Below, piece by piece: positions 41,910-50,812 of a stretch of DNA of 64,000 bases. The position numbers and the translations under genes were made by a program. The DNA is taken from the NCBI RefSeq assembly GCF_001282785.1, contig NZ_CVUA01000001.1, positions 1,736,001 through 1,800,000 on the forward strand, written 5' to 3'. The stretch's first letter is position 1. Each line of letters begins with the position of its first letter. The stretch is from Halolamina sediminis (lineage in GTDB: Archaea; Halobacteriota; Halobacteria; Halobacteriales; Haloferacaceae). A model generated the notes under the pieces. It did no database searches and was not told where the DNA came from. It saw only the letters and a program-made list of their open reading frames with translations.

Positions 41910-43418
41910 TTAGCTCCGGTAGCGCTGTTCGATCACCGGGCCGGGATCCTCGTACTCCTCGCGGTGGCGGAGACACCGGCTCTCCCGCCCCTCGCCGACG
42001 TCGTTGGCGTCGGGGTGTTCCTCGGTGCAGACGCTGCCGAACGCCTCGTCCAGCCGCGTCGCGGCGCCGTCTTCGTCGCCGGCACGGGCCATCTCCACGG
42101 CCTCGTACACGACCGACGCCGCGTCGTCGGGCATGTTCAGCGTGATGTCGCCGTCGGCTTCCTCCTCGGCGTCGAACAGTTCGAGCAGGAGCTCGTCGAC
42201 CGTCGACACGTCCTGCACGCCAAGCCGCTCTTTGACCACGTCGACGATGCTCTTCTCGGCGTTCGCGCGGGCCCGGAGCACCGAGTGGAGCTGGTCGAGC
42301 GCCTCCCAGTGTTCGCCGGAGACGCTGTACTCGTCGGGGCGGATCTTCGCCGGGCAACGCGTCGAGAACCGACAGCCCGTCGGCGGGTCCCGCGGGCTCG
42401 GCGGCGTCCCGCGCAGCGTGATACGCTCGCCGGTCTCGACCAACGAGCCGGGAATCGCCGACAGCAGCGACTCGGTGTAGGGGTGAGAGGGGTCGGTGAA
42501 CACCTCCTCGGTTGGGCCGAGCTCCATCACCTCACCCAGGTACATCACCGCCACGCGGTCGGCGATGTGGCGGACGACGCTCAGGTCGTGGGCGATGAAC
42601 AGGAAGGTGAGCCCGAGCTCCTCCTGTAAGTCTTCGAGGAGGTTGATGATCCGGGCCTGGACGCTCACGTCGAGTGCGCTCACGGGTTCGTCGAGCACGA
42701 GGAACCGCGGTTCGAGCGCGAGCGCGCGGGCGATGCCCACGCGCTGACTCTGCCCGCCGGAGAACTGGTGGGGGTAGCGGTAGAAGTGCTCCTCCTGCAG
42801 CCCCACCTGTTCGAGCAGGTCGCGCACGCGGTCCTCGCGCATCTCCGAGGCGTGTTTGGTCACCTCGACGCTGATCTCCACCTCGTCGATCTCGACCTCC
42901 ACGTCGTCGATCGACAGCGGTGCGTTCTTGCGGACGGTGACGCTGTCGTCGATGCCGACAGTGATGTCGGGGCGTTCGCCGTCCTCGGCGCGGTGGACGA
43001 GTTTCCCCGACACCTCGCGGTCGTCGCTGACCGACACTGCGAGGTTCGGCCAGTCGTGGGCGTCGAGCGGCTCGCGGATGATCTCGCCGACGGTCATCCG
43101 CTCGTTCAGGCTGGCCTCGGGGTCCTGGAACACCATCTGGGCCTGACTCTGCCACTCCCGGAGCTCCCGGCCCGAGATGCTGGTCACGTCGGTGTCGTCG
43201 GCGACGACCTCACCCTCGGTCGCCTTCTCGAGGTTGAGAATCGTCCGCCCCAGTGTGGTCTTCCCACAGCCGGACTCGCCGACGAGCCCGAGCGTCTCGC
43301 CCTCGCGGATGTCGAAGCTCACGCCGTCGACCGCCTTGACGGGGTCGCTGCCGAGCAGGCCGCCGTCGTCGTAGTACTTCTTCAGGTCGCGGACTTCGAG
43401 GAACGGTTCGGCGCTCAC
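41910..43418 (-). CDS. dppF: Peptide ABC importer ATPase (DppF/OppF-like) with extensions
   Basis: A 502-residue ATPase, far longer than the usual about 330. Walker A is GESGCGKTT near residue 44, the signature [10 protein letters not shown] near 220 and Walker [13 protein letters not shown] near 240. A roughly 60-residue acidic insertion lies between the Q-loop ([10 protein letters not shown]) and the signature. The C-terminal oligopeptide-transporter cysteine motif CRFSTRCP is separated from its partners VCTEEHPD and RCLRH by an extra helical segment of about 110 residues. It overlaps dppD by four bases and ends the operon. Confidence 0.88.
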   Translation of the reverse strand: MSAEPFLEVRDLKKYYDDGGLLGSDPVKAVDGVSFDIREGETLGLVGESGCGKTTLGRTILNLEKATEGEVVADDTDVTSISGRELREWQSQAQMVFQDPEASLNERMTVGEIIREPLDAHDWPNLAVSVSDDREVSGKLVHRAEDGERPDITVGIDDSVTVRKNAPLSIDDVEVEIDEVEISVEVTKHASEMREDRVRDLLEQVGLQEEHFYRYPHQFSGGQSQRVGIARALALEPRFLVLDEPVSALDVSVQARIINLLEDLQEELGLTFLFIAHDLSVVRHIADRVAVMYLGEVMELGPTEEVFTDPSHPYTESLLSAIPGSLVETGERITLRGTPPSPRDPPTGCRFSTRCPAKIRPDEYSVSGEHWEALDQLHSVLRARANAEKSIVDVVKERLGVQDVSTVDELLLELFDAEEEADGDITLNMPDDAASVVYEAVEMARAGDEDGAATRLDEAFGSVCTEEHPDANDVGEGRESRCLRHREEYEDPGPVIEQRYRS

Positions 43419-44437
43419 GCGCGCTCACCCCCGTCGTTCGCGAACTTCTCCTCGGGCGCCGACTCCTCGAACCGGTCGTCGTACAGGAGACACGCCGCCT
43501 CGTGGTCGACGTTCCCGTCGCCGACGTCGATCCGTTCGGGGTGGACCGCCTCGCAGTCCTCGAACGCGTGGGGACACCGCGGCGCGAACCGGCAGCTCGT
43601 TGGCTCGCTGGTCGATGTCGGCACCTCACCTTCGATCGTTGGCAGCCGTTCGTCGCCGGCGGTCCGGCCGGGGATGCTCGCGAGCAGCCCCCGGGTGTAG
43701 GGGTGGCGGGGGTTGTCGAACAGCTCGTCGACCGGCGCGCTCTCGACGAACTCGCCGGCGTACATCACGTTCACGCGGTCGGTCGTCTCCTCGATCACGC
43801 CCATGTCGTGAGTAATGAACAGCACGCCCAGGTTCTCCTCGCGCTGGAGCTCGTCCAGCAGTTCGAGGATCTGGGCCTGAATCGTCACGTCGAGTGCGGT
43901 CGTCGGCTCGTCACAGACCAGCAGGTCCGGGTCACAGGCCAGCGCGATCGCGATCACCGCACGCTGGCGCATCCCGCCGGAGAACTGGTGGGGGTACTCC
44001 GACACGCGGCGGGCGGCGTCGGGGATGCCAACGTCCTCCAGCAGTTCGATCGCGGCCTCGGTGGCCTCCTGCCCCCGGAGGTCCTGATGGATTCGCAGGG
44101 CCTCCTTGATCTGGTTCCCGACGGTGTAGACGGGGTTGAGCGAGTTCATCGGGTCCTGGAACACGATCGCGATGTCGCCGCGGTGTTCGTCCCAGTTGCC
44201 GCCGACGAGCTCGTCGCCGCAGAACTCGATCGACCCCTCCTCGATCACGCCGGGCTCCTCGACCAGCCCGAGCACCGAGCGGGCGGTGACGGACTTGCCC
44301 GACCCGGACTCGCCGACGAGGCCGACGGTCTCGCCGCGCTGGACGTCGAAGCTCACGCCGTCGACGGCGCGGATCGTCTCCTTGTCGGTGTGGAACACGG
44401 TGCGGAGGTTCTCGACGGAGAGCAGCGTGTCGCTCAC
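43415..44437 (-). CDS. dppD: Peptide ABC importer ATPase (DppD/OppD-like)
   Basis: A 340-residue ATPase of normal length. Walker A GESGSGKS lies near residue 41, Q-loop VFQDPMNSLNP near 90, signature FSGGMRQRA near 150 and Walker B LLVCDEPTTALD near 172. The C-terminal cysteine motif CRFAPRCPHAFEDC with a later ACLLY is that of the dipeptide/oligopeptide/nickel branch. It overlaps dppC and dppF by four bases each. It pairs with DppF to energise uptake through DppBC. Cargo cannot be read from sequence. Confidence 0.93.
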   Translation of the reverse strand: MSDTLLSVENLRTVFHTDKETIRAVDGVSFDVQRGETVGLVGESGSGKSVTARSVLGLVEEPGVIEEGSIEFCGDELVGGNWDEHRGDIAIVFQDPMNSLNPVYTVGNQIKEALRIHQDLRGQEATEAAIELLEDVGIPDAARRVSEYPHQFSGGMRQRAVIAIALACDPDLLVCDEPTTALDVTIQAQILELLDELQREENLGVLFITHDMGVIEETTDRVNVMYAGEFVESAPVDELFDNPRHPYTRGLLASIPGRTAGDERLPTIEGEVPTSTSEPTSCRFAPRCPHAFEDCEAVHPERIDVGDGNVDHEAACLLYDDRFEESAPEEKFANDGGERA

Positions 44438-45858
44438 GCGCCACCCCCTGCCCCGGCGGTCTCGCCGCCGGCGCTGTCGGACTGCGGGTCGATCGCGTCG
44501 CGGATCCCGTCACCCAGCGCGTTGAACCCGGTCACGACCAGCGTGATCAGGATGCCGGGGATCAGCGAGATGTGCCAGGAGCCGGTGCGGACGTAGTCCT
44601 GGCCGAGGTTGATCGCCCGTCCCCACTCGGGCGTCGGTGGCTGCACCCCCAGCCCGAGGAAGGACAGCCCCGCGATGGAGATGATCGCGCCACCCAGCGT
44701 CATCGAGCCGTAGATCAGCAGGTAGCCGGTCACGTAGGGAAGCATGTGTTTGCGCATGATCGTGAGCGGCGTCTGCCCGAAGCTCCGGGCGGCGTCGATC
44801 CACTCCCGCTCGGAAATCTGCAGCGCCGGCCCACGGATGGAGCGCCACATGTACGTCCAGCCAGTGAACGCGAAGATCAGCGCGAGCAGGAACCCGCCGC
44901 TGTACACGTCGCTGATCCACGTCTCCCTGAGGACGGTCGTCAGCATGATCAGCAACAGGAGCTGGGGCATCGCCATCACGGCGTCGGAGACGAGCACCAT
45001 CCCCAGGTCGATCCGCCCCTTGTAGTACGCCGAGGTCAGCGCGAGCGAGGCGGCGATCGACGCACTCAGCGCGACCGAGAGCACGCCGATGACCAAGGAG
45101 ATCCGTGAGCCCACTGCGAGGAACGTGAACAGGTCCCTGCCGTTCTGCATCGTGCCGAACGGGTGGAACCGCCCGTAGTCGTCGTACGTCCAGAGCCCGA
45201 CGTTCTCGTCGTTCCCTACCGAGAGGGAGTTGAGGTTGGCCTGGCCGACGACGACCTCCTCGACGGACTGGGTCTCGGTGTCCCAGTAGCTGATCTCGTG
45301 GCCGTAGGAGTTGCGCATGTTCTGGTCGACGGTCGTCGGCCCCAACGCGGGGGCGAACACCGCCATCGTCACGAACATGAACACGATCACCAGCCCGAAG
45401 ATCCCCCACTTGTGCCCGCGGAACCGGTTGAGCATGTCGTCACGGGGGGTCCAGTCGGCGGCGCGGTGCTCCTGGCGGTAGATCCGCAGCCCCCAGATGA
45501 CCCAGCCGAGGGCGGCGAAGGCGTAGAGATAGATGAGCGTCGCCCGCAGCGCCCACGCCATGGCCGGCGCCAGTCCGAGGAACGTCCCCTCGTAGCCGCT
45601 CCCGTCGTAGTACCCCTGGTTGGGGACCGTCTCGCGGGAGAGCAACGTCGGGATCGACTGGAGCGCGTTCTCGAGGCTGGTCAGGAAGCCGACGCTCTCA
45701 ACGCCGGGCAGCGCGAGCACCGCGTCGATACCCAGCCCGACGACGAAGTTCGCGAGCGCCCCGAACTGGAGCACGAGGAGGAACACACCAACGGCCGCCC
45801 ACAGCGCGGTCCGGCCGTCGGTCAGCGTCTCCGTGAACCGGGAGGTCTTCACCGCCAT
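44434..45858 (-). CDS. dppC: Peptide ABC importer permease (DppC/OppC-like)
   Basis: A 474-residue permease, longer than usual because about 120 extra N-terminal residues with two membrane spans (TALWAAVGVFLLVLQFGALA and FAALGWVIWGLRIY) precede the core. The core has the N-terminal RFRGHKWGIFGLVIV anchor and a large extracytoplasmic loop. The EAA motif EWIDAARSFGQTPLTIMRKH, which docks to the ATPase, lies near residue 355. It is one nucleotide downstream of dppB and overlaps dppD by four bases. Confidence 0.9.
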   Translation of the reverse strand: MAVKTSRFTETLTDGRTALWAAVGVFLLVLQFGALANFVVGLGIDAVLALPGVESVGFLTSLENALQSIPTLLSRETVPNQGYYDGSGYEGTFLGLAPAMAWALRATLIYLYAFAALGWVIWGLRIYRQEHRAADWTPRDDMLNRFRGHKWGIFGLVIVFMFVTMAVFAPALGPTTVDQNMRNSYGHEISYWDTETQSVEEVVVGQANLNSLSVGNDENVGLWTYDDYGRFHPFGTMQNGRDLFTFLAVGSRISLVIGVLSVALSASIAASLALTSAYYKGRIDLGMVLVSDAVMAMPQLLLLIMLTTVLRETWISDVYSGGFLLALIFAFTGWTYMWRSIRGPALQISEREWIDAARSFGQTPLTIMRKHMLPYVTGYLLIYGSMTLGGAIISIAGLSFLGLGVQPPTPEWGRAINLGQDYVRTGSWHISLIPGILITLVVTGFNALGDGIRDAIDPQSDSAGGETAGAGGGA

Positions 45859-45859
45859 C

Positions 45860-46906
45860 TCACTCGCCCTCCAGCCCGACGCGTGGGTCGATCAGCGTGT
45901 ACAGCACGTCCTGAATGAGATTGATTCCGACGATCATGAGGATGAATACGTACATCAGCGTCCCGACAAGCGGGAGGTCGCCCTGGATGGCCGCCTGGAA
46001 GAACAGGTAGCCGATCCCGTTGATCCCGAACACGGACTCGACGAGCACGCTGCCGCCGATCAGCAGGAACGCCTCGCTGGTGATGATCGGGACCAGCGGC
46101 ACCAGCGCGTTCCGGAGGATGTGTTTGTACACGAGCGCGCGGTCGGAGACGCCCTTGACTTTGGCGAGCTCGACGTAGTCTTGGTTCTTCACTTCGAGCA
46201 CGGCCGTCCGGCCGATACGCATCTCGTTCCCCATCGACGCCGACCCGAGGACGATCGCGGCGGGCGCCACTTTCTTGATCGCCTGCAGGGTCGCGTTCGG
46301 GTTCGTAAAGAGGGCTAGCGGGTTCCCCGAGAGATAGCTGAGATCGGGGTTGCCGGAGATACCGGAGGTGAGGTTCGGCCCGAGCGTCTCCCAACTGAAG
46401 CCGAAGATCGCCTGGGAGCTGCCGAGCACTGCGAGCAGCATGATCCCGAGCCAGAAGTTCGGCATCGCCCGCCAGACGATCCCGCCCATCGAAGCGGTGT
46501 AGTCGGCCACGGTGTTCGACCGCATGCCGGCGTAGAACCCCAACGGAACGCCGATGAAGATCGCGATCAGCACCGACCAGAACCCCAGCCAGAGCGTCCG
46601 CGGGAGGAAGTCGAGGATGAGCGCGTTCACGTTCGACCCCTGGTAGAGCAGCCACGTCTGGCCGAGGTCGAACATCAGCAGACTCGAAACCCAGTCGACG
46701 TAGTGCTGGAGCGGGGGTTGGTTCAGTCCCAACTGCGTCTGTGCGGCCTGATACGCGGCCGGGTCACGCGTCTGTCCCTCGCTCAGCAGGCGTGCGGCGG
46801 GGTCGATCGGCCCCTGGAAGATGATGTACCACGTCATCGACGTCCCCAGCCACACGACCGGGATCGCCATGAGCAGCCGTTTGGCGAGGTACTTGGCTCT
46901 GCTCAC
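45860..46906 (-). CDS. dppB: Peptide ABC importer permease (DppB/OppB-like)
   Basis: A 348-residue permease with six membrane spans. It opens LAKRLLMAIPVVWLGTSMTW, the standard start of DppB-type permeases, has the DLGQTWLLYQG region and carries the EAA motif NQDYVELAKVKGVSDRALVY near 235. It ends LIDPRVGLEGE. It lies 126 nt after the binding-protein gene and one nucleotide before dppC, placing it in the same operon. Confidence 0.93.
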   Translation of the reverse strand: MSRAKYLAKRLLMAIPVVWLGTSMTWYIIFQGPIDPAARLLSEGQTRDPAAYQAAQTQLGLNQPPLQHYVDWVSSLLMFDLGQTWLLYQGSNVNALILDFLPRTLWLGFWSVLIAIFIGVPLGFYAGMRSNTVADYTASMGGIVWRAMPNFWLGIMLLAVLGSSQAIFGFSWETLGPNLTSGISGNPDLSYLSGNPLALFTNPNATLQAIKKVAPAAIVLGSASMGNEMRIGRTAVLEVKNQDYVELAKVKGVSDRALVYKHILRNALVPLVPIITSEAFLLIGGSVLVESVFGINGIGYLFFQAAIQGDLPLVGTLMYVFILMIVGINLIQDVLYTLIDPRVGLEGE

Positions 46907-47032
46907 GTCTGGCCTCCGTCGGTCGGCTGTTCGATGCGCACGTTACGGAGGTCGAGACCGCGTATTTGGTGCATTCGTGTGCGTTCGCGCAGGGGTAGGA
47001 AGGCGGTATTGAAAAGACGGCCGATCGCTGCT

Positions 47033-48934
47033 CTACCGGCTGAGCGTGAGATCGGTGAACGTCTGGTTCTCCATCACACCGTACATCTCGACGTCGACGT
47101 CCTGGTGCCAGAAGCGCTGGCTGGCGGGGTTGACGATCGGGAGCTCCTGGACCGAGAGCCAGTTGCCCTCCTCGACGGTCTGGAACGCCTCGGCCTCCTC
47201 CTCGGCCGTGGAGTCCGAAGGAGCGTAGTTCTGCTCCCACGCGTCGATCGTCGTCTGTCGGAGCTCCTCGTCGAAGTAGCTCCCCTCCGCGCCCCAGCGG
47301 GTGAACTGCGTCGACGGGTTCCCGCCGAACAGGAAGCGCAGGAAGTTCTCCGGGCCGGGGTACTCCATCCCGTCACCCAGCGCGAACACTTCCATCTCGC
47401 CGCCGATGGCCTGGCTGATGATGGTGCCGAACTGCGCCTCGGTGATGTCCATCTCGATGTGGGCCTGCCGGAGCTTGGACTGCAGCCGGGTGAGCACCCG
47501 CTGGTAGCCGCTGTTGCCCGAGATCGTCGTCGCAGTGATCTCGAACGTGTTGTCGGAGCTGTAGCCGGCTTCCTCCATCACCTGCCGGGCGGACTCGAGA
47601 TCCGTCTCGGCGTAGCCGTACGGGTAGCCGTCGGCGGCGCCTTCGAGGTTGGACTGGTAGCCGTCCTCGGCGTGGCGGGTGTACGTCTCGCCCGCGGAGA
47701 CGCCCTCCTCGAAGGTGGGGTACGCCGCCGGCGGCACGATGTGGTACGCCGGCGTGGCAGTCCCCTTGTAGACGTTCTCCGCGACGTCGTGCTGGTTCAG
47801 CGCGTACGCGAACGCCCGCCGGACCGGTCGCGGTACCTCGAGCGTGTTGAACACGAGGTACTCCGTGGTCAGCGAGGCAATCTGGCCGTAGTTGACCGTC
47901 TGGCCGCCAAGGTCGTACGTCCCGATCTCCTTGGCACCCTGGTCCTCCTCGATGTTCACGTTGCCCGGCGTGAACGAGGCCGTCGGCATCCCTTCGAGGA
48001 TGTCGGCGTTCCCGTTCTCGAAGCGGTTGAGCCGGGTGTTGCCGTCGGGGACGACCGTGTAGACGATCTCGTCGATCTGGGGCTGGGTGCCGTAGTAGCC
48101 GTCGAACGCCGACAGCGTGATCGCGTCACCCTTGCTCCAAGAGTCGACCTCGAACGCGCCGGCGCCGGCGAAGGTTGGGCCGTCGCCGGAGGTGCTGAAG
48201 AACTCGTTGTAGGAGTACTCGCCGTCGTACCCCTCGATGTCGCCGACCGAGTTCTCGGGCAGGATCGCGAACGTGCCGCCCGAGATCTGGAACAGCGACC
48301 ACGAGAACGCGCTCCGCAGCGTCATTTCGAACGTGTAGTCGTCGACGGCCTCGACCGCGAGCGACTCCGGGACGATGTCGTCGAGCGTCTCCTCGTCCTC
48401 GGGTTGGGCGATGGAGGCGTCCTTCTCGTGGTCGATCGTCATCGTCTCGCCGATGATGTCGTCCTGGTTCCGGGAGTTCTCGGACTCCGCGAGCCGGCGG
48501 AAGGAGTAGACGACGTCGTGTGCCGTCACGTCGTCGCCGTTGTGGAACGTGGCGTCCTCACGCAGCGTGAACGTGTACGTGAGGCCGTCGTCGGACAGCT
48601 CGTAATCCGTCGCGAGCGCCGCCTCCGGCGGGTACTCCCCGTCCGGGAACATCATCAACTGCTGGTTGTACTGGTTGTAGCCGGCACCGGACCCCTTCGC
48701 GTTGATCGGGTCCAGCGTCTGGATAGCGCCGGTCGCCATCATCTGGAGGGTGCCGCCGGACTGGGGCGTGCCCTCCGGCTCGGTGTCGGTGTCGTCGGAG
48801 CCGCCTGCCGGCTCGTCAGTGGGCGATTCCGTCGCTGTTTGATCGGGTGCATTACCGCCGCAGCCGGCGAGCGCCGCCGCAACGCCGGTGCCTGCCGCCG
48901 CTAAGAACGATCGCCGAGTGCTCTCCTCGGGCAT
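47033..48934 (-). CDS. dppA: Peptide ABC importer substrate-binding lipoprotein (family 5)
   Basis: A 633-residue binding protein. STRRSFLAAAGTGVAAALAGC is a Tat lipoprotein signal with lipobox Cys, and a Thr/Glu-rich linker follows. The body has the SBP family 5 signature QTLDPINAKGSG, YTFTLREDATFHNGDDVTAH and YSFRRLAESE. It captures a peptide or similar ligand outside and hands it to DppBC. The start at 48934 begins the signal; the frame remains open far upstream but without a signal. The inverted repeat at 48987-49005 lies in its promoter. Confidence 0.92.
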   Translation of the reverse strand: MPEESTRRSFLAAAGTGVAAALAGCGGNAPDQTATESPTDEPAGGSDDTDTEPEGTPQSGGTLQMMATGAIQTLDPINAKGSGAGYNQYNQQLMMFPDGEYPPEAALATDYELSDDGLTYTFTLREDATFHNGDDVTAHDVVYSFRRLAESENSRNQDDIIGETMTIDHEKDASIAQPEDEETLDDIVPESLAVEAVDDYTFEMTLRSAFSWSLFQISGGTFAILPENSVGDIEGYDGEYSYNEFFSTSGDGPTFAGAGAFEVDSWSKGDAITLSAFDGYYGTQPQIDEIVYTVVPDGNTRLNRFENGNADILEGMPTASFTPGNVNIEEDQGAKEIGTYDLGGQTVNYGQIASLTTEYLVFNTLEVPRPVRRAFAYALNQHDVAENVYKGTATPAYHIVPPAAYPTFEEGVSAGETYTRHAEDGYQSNLEGAADGYPYGYAETDLESARQVMEEAGYSSDNTFEITATTISGNSGYQRVLTRLQSKLRQAHIEMDITEAQFGTIISQAIGGEMEVFALGDGMEYPGPENFLRFLFGGNPSTQFTRWGAEGSYFDEELRQTTIDAWEQNYAPSDSTAEEEAEAFQTVEEGNWLSVQELPIVNPASQRFWHQDVDVEMYGVMENQTFTDLTLSR

Positions 48935-48986
48935 CACCCCTACAGGATTACCGCCTGCAGAAATAGTTTGCCCTCTGAGTGTGCGT

Positions 48987-49005
48987 TTGGGACAGTACGT
49001 CCCAA
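48987..49005 (-). promoter_or_regulatory. Inverted repeat TTGGGAC-N5-GTCCCAA, putative operator of the importer operon
   Basis: Perfect seven-base arms flank AGTAC. The site lies 53-71 nt upstream of the dppA ATG in the divergent gap shared with the metallophosphoesterase gene (ATG at 49106), so it could control either. Confidence 0.5.
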
Positions 49006-49105
49006 TATCGAGCGTTTGAGACAGTGCCACTATATATCGATACATATCCGACCGCCGGCCGTCGAAGCTCCGTGGGCTTATCAACCGGGTGCCCACACAC
49101 CCCGT

Positions 49106-50071
49106 ATGGCCGTCGATCCAGTCGACCACAGTGGTAGCGCACCGGGGAACGTGATGGCACGCCTCCAGCGCCCGTGCAGCGACGAACGGACCCGCATCGC
49201 CGTCGTCGCGGACCCGCACGTCTCCACGCGCGAAGAGGGCACGTCGAAGCTGTTCGAGCACACCGAGGCCCACCTCGCGAGCGCAGTCGCGGACATCAAC
49301 GACCGCGACGTGGACTACACGCTCTGTGTCGGCGATATCACCAAGGACGGCGAGCGCTGGAACTACGACGCCGCCGACGAGATCCTCGCCGATCTCGACA
49401 GCCCGTTCCGCTCGGTTCCGGGCAACCACGACGTGGAGAAGGAGGGGTACGACCACGAGAACCTCCCCCTGAGCGAGTTCGAAGAGCGCTACACGCCGGA
49501 CGGGCTGCCGTTCCACGAACGCGTCGACGGCGTCGACGTGGTCGGCCTCAACAGCGCCGGCGGCGACGACTGGCTGACCGACTCCCACGACGGGCTCGTC
49601 ACCGACCACCAACTCGAGTGGCTCGACGAGACGCTGCCCGAACTCGAGAACCCCCTGATTGCGGTCCACCACAACCTCCCGACGATGTCCGAGCAGTTGG
49701 TCCAGCACCGCGACAACAACGAGCCGGAGATGGCGATCCCGCCGACGATGCGCAACCCCGAGCCGTTCCTCGACACGCTCGAAGCCCACGACGCGCCGCT
49801 GGTCGTCACCGGCCACCTCCACCTCCCCTCGGCCACGAAGGAGCGAGGCGTCCGCGAGATCATGTCGCCGACGACCTGCTCGTTCCCGCAGTCGTACCTG
49901 CTGTTCGACGTCGGCCCCGAGGGCACCGAGATCCGACTGGTCCCCGTCACCGACCACGAGGGGATGATGCTCGGTCACTACGAGCGCCATCAAGACTCGA
50001 TCACCGGCAAGGGGCTGACCGACATGGCCGCGGTCCGGCTGGCGCAGTTCCCGCTAGTCGACGAGTCCTGA
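49106..50071 (+). CDS. Metallophosphoesterase (calcineurin-like)
   Basis: A 321-residue soluble phosphoesterase with all blocks of the two-metal site: VVADPHVST (D-x-H), CVGDITKDG (GD), SVPGNHDVEK (GNHD), IAVHHNLP and VTGHLHLP (GHxH). It is likely to hydrolyse a phosphodiester or phosphomonoester; the CpdA/GpdQ type is closest in layout. It is divergent from the peptide importer operon. The ATG at 49106 was chosen; another in-frame start at 49154 (MARLQRP) is possible because conserved sequence begins after it. Confidence 0.85.
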   Translation: MAVDPVDHSGSAPGNVMARLQRPCSDERTRIAVVADPHVSTREEGTSKLFEHTEAHLASAVADINDRDVDYTLCVGDITKDGERWNYDAADEILADLDSPFRSVPGNHDVEKEGYDHENLPLSEFEERYTPDGLPFHERVDGVDVVGLNSAGGDDWLTDSHDGLVTDHQLEWLDETLPELENPLIAVHHNLPTMSEQLVQHRDNNEPEMAIPPTMRNPEPFLDTLEAHDAPLVVTGHLHLPSATKERGVREIMSPTTCSFPQSYLLFDVGPEGTEIRLVPVTDHEGMMLGHYERHQDSITGKGLTDMAAVRLAQFPLVDES

Positions 50072-50174
50072 GCGATCGGCGCCACGACTCACAGGGGGTC
50101 GAGAACGTATCTCCCGCGTCGCAGTCGGGGAGATCGGGACGGTACTTACGTCGGTGGCGCCACGACCGGCAGAT

Positions 50175-50495
50175 ATGTTCGGACTCCCTCCAAGTTCGGT
50201 CGAGTGGCTGGCGGTCGGCGCCGTGCTGGCGGCGTTGGGGGCGCTGATCAAGTTCGGCGGCTGGACGTTCCTGATCGCCGGCTACGACGAGTCGACGCCC
50301 GTCCCCGAGGACGTCGCGGCGAACATGGTGGGCAACACCGTCCTCCGTCTCGGCGTGGCGCTACTGGCGGTCGGCGCCGTCGGGGCAGTGTCGGGCGTAC
50401 CGTCGTTCACCGGCCCGCTGCTCGCGGTCGTGATCGTCGTCGCCGTCGGTAGGCTGCTCTACCGCCTCAACACGTACGACCCGGGGGCATCGTAA
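50175..50495 (+). CDS. Small membrane protein, DUF3784-like
   Basis: A 106-residue protein with three predicted spans. The first ends in LGALIKFGGWTFLIAGYDES, the pattern of DUF3784 membrane proteins (a GWxxLIAGY motif at the membrane surface). The second and third spans are Ala/Val/Gly-rich. Function is unknown. It lies 104 nt after the phosphoesterase gene and 31 nt before another small membrane protein gene. Confidence 0.65.
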   Translation: MFGLPPSSVEWLAVGAVLAALGALIKFGGWTFLIAGYDESTPVPEDVAANMVGNTVLRLGVALLAVGAVGAVSGVPSFTGPLLAVVIVVAVGRLLYRLNTYDPGAS

Positions 50496-50526
50496 GCTGT
50501 TTCACCGCAGCATTCGACCCCTCGCC

Positions 50527-50811
50527 GTGGTCCACCCGCACCTGCTCGTGCTCGTCACCGGCCTCGCCCTCCTCCCCGTCGCGGCCGAACTCTGGTCGCG
50601 CTACTTGGGTGCCAATCCGGAGAACTGGCCCGATCGGGCGCTGATCCGTGTCGGGAGCGCTCTGCTGGTTTTGGCGCTCGTGGGGTTCGACGGCGCGTTC
50701 GGACTGATCCCTGATCCGGGCGTGTCGGCGGGCATCGCGACCGCGGCGGAGCTCGTCCTCTTCGGGCTCTCACTCGCCGCCTACGCCGCGTTCTGGTACC
50801 GCCGCGACTGA
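50527..50811 (+). CDS. Small membrane protein, function unknown
   Basis: A 94-residue protein from a GTG start with three membrane spans: LLVLVTGLALLPVAAELW, LIRVGSALLVLALVGF and AAELVLFGLSLAAYAAF, ending in a basic YRRD tail. It ends one base before the stop of the convergent DUF6498-like gene. No family is recognised. It may be co-transcribed with the preceding small membrane protein. Confidence 0.55.
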   Translation: MVHPHLLVLVTGLALLPVAAELWSRYLGANPENWPDRALIRVGSALLVLALVGFDGAFGLIPDPGVSAGIATAAELVLFGLSLAAYAAFWYRRD

Positions 50812-50812
50812 G

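Noticed and set aside
47033-49993. A 986-residue minus frame upstream of the binding protein
   Set aside because: The first roughly 350 residues are antisense to the metallophosphoesterase and have no signal peptide; the true start at 48934 begins a Tat lipoprotein signal.
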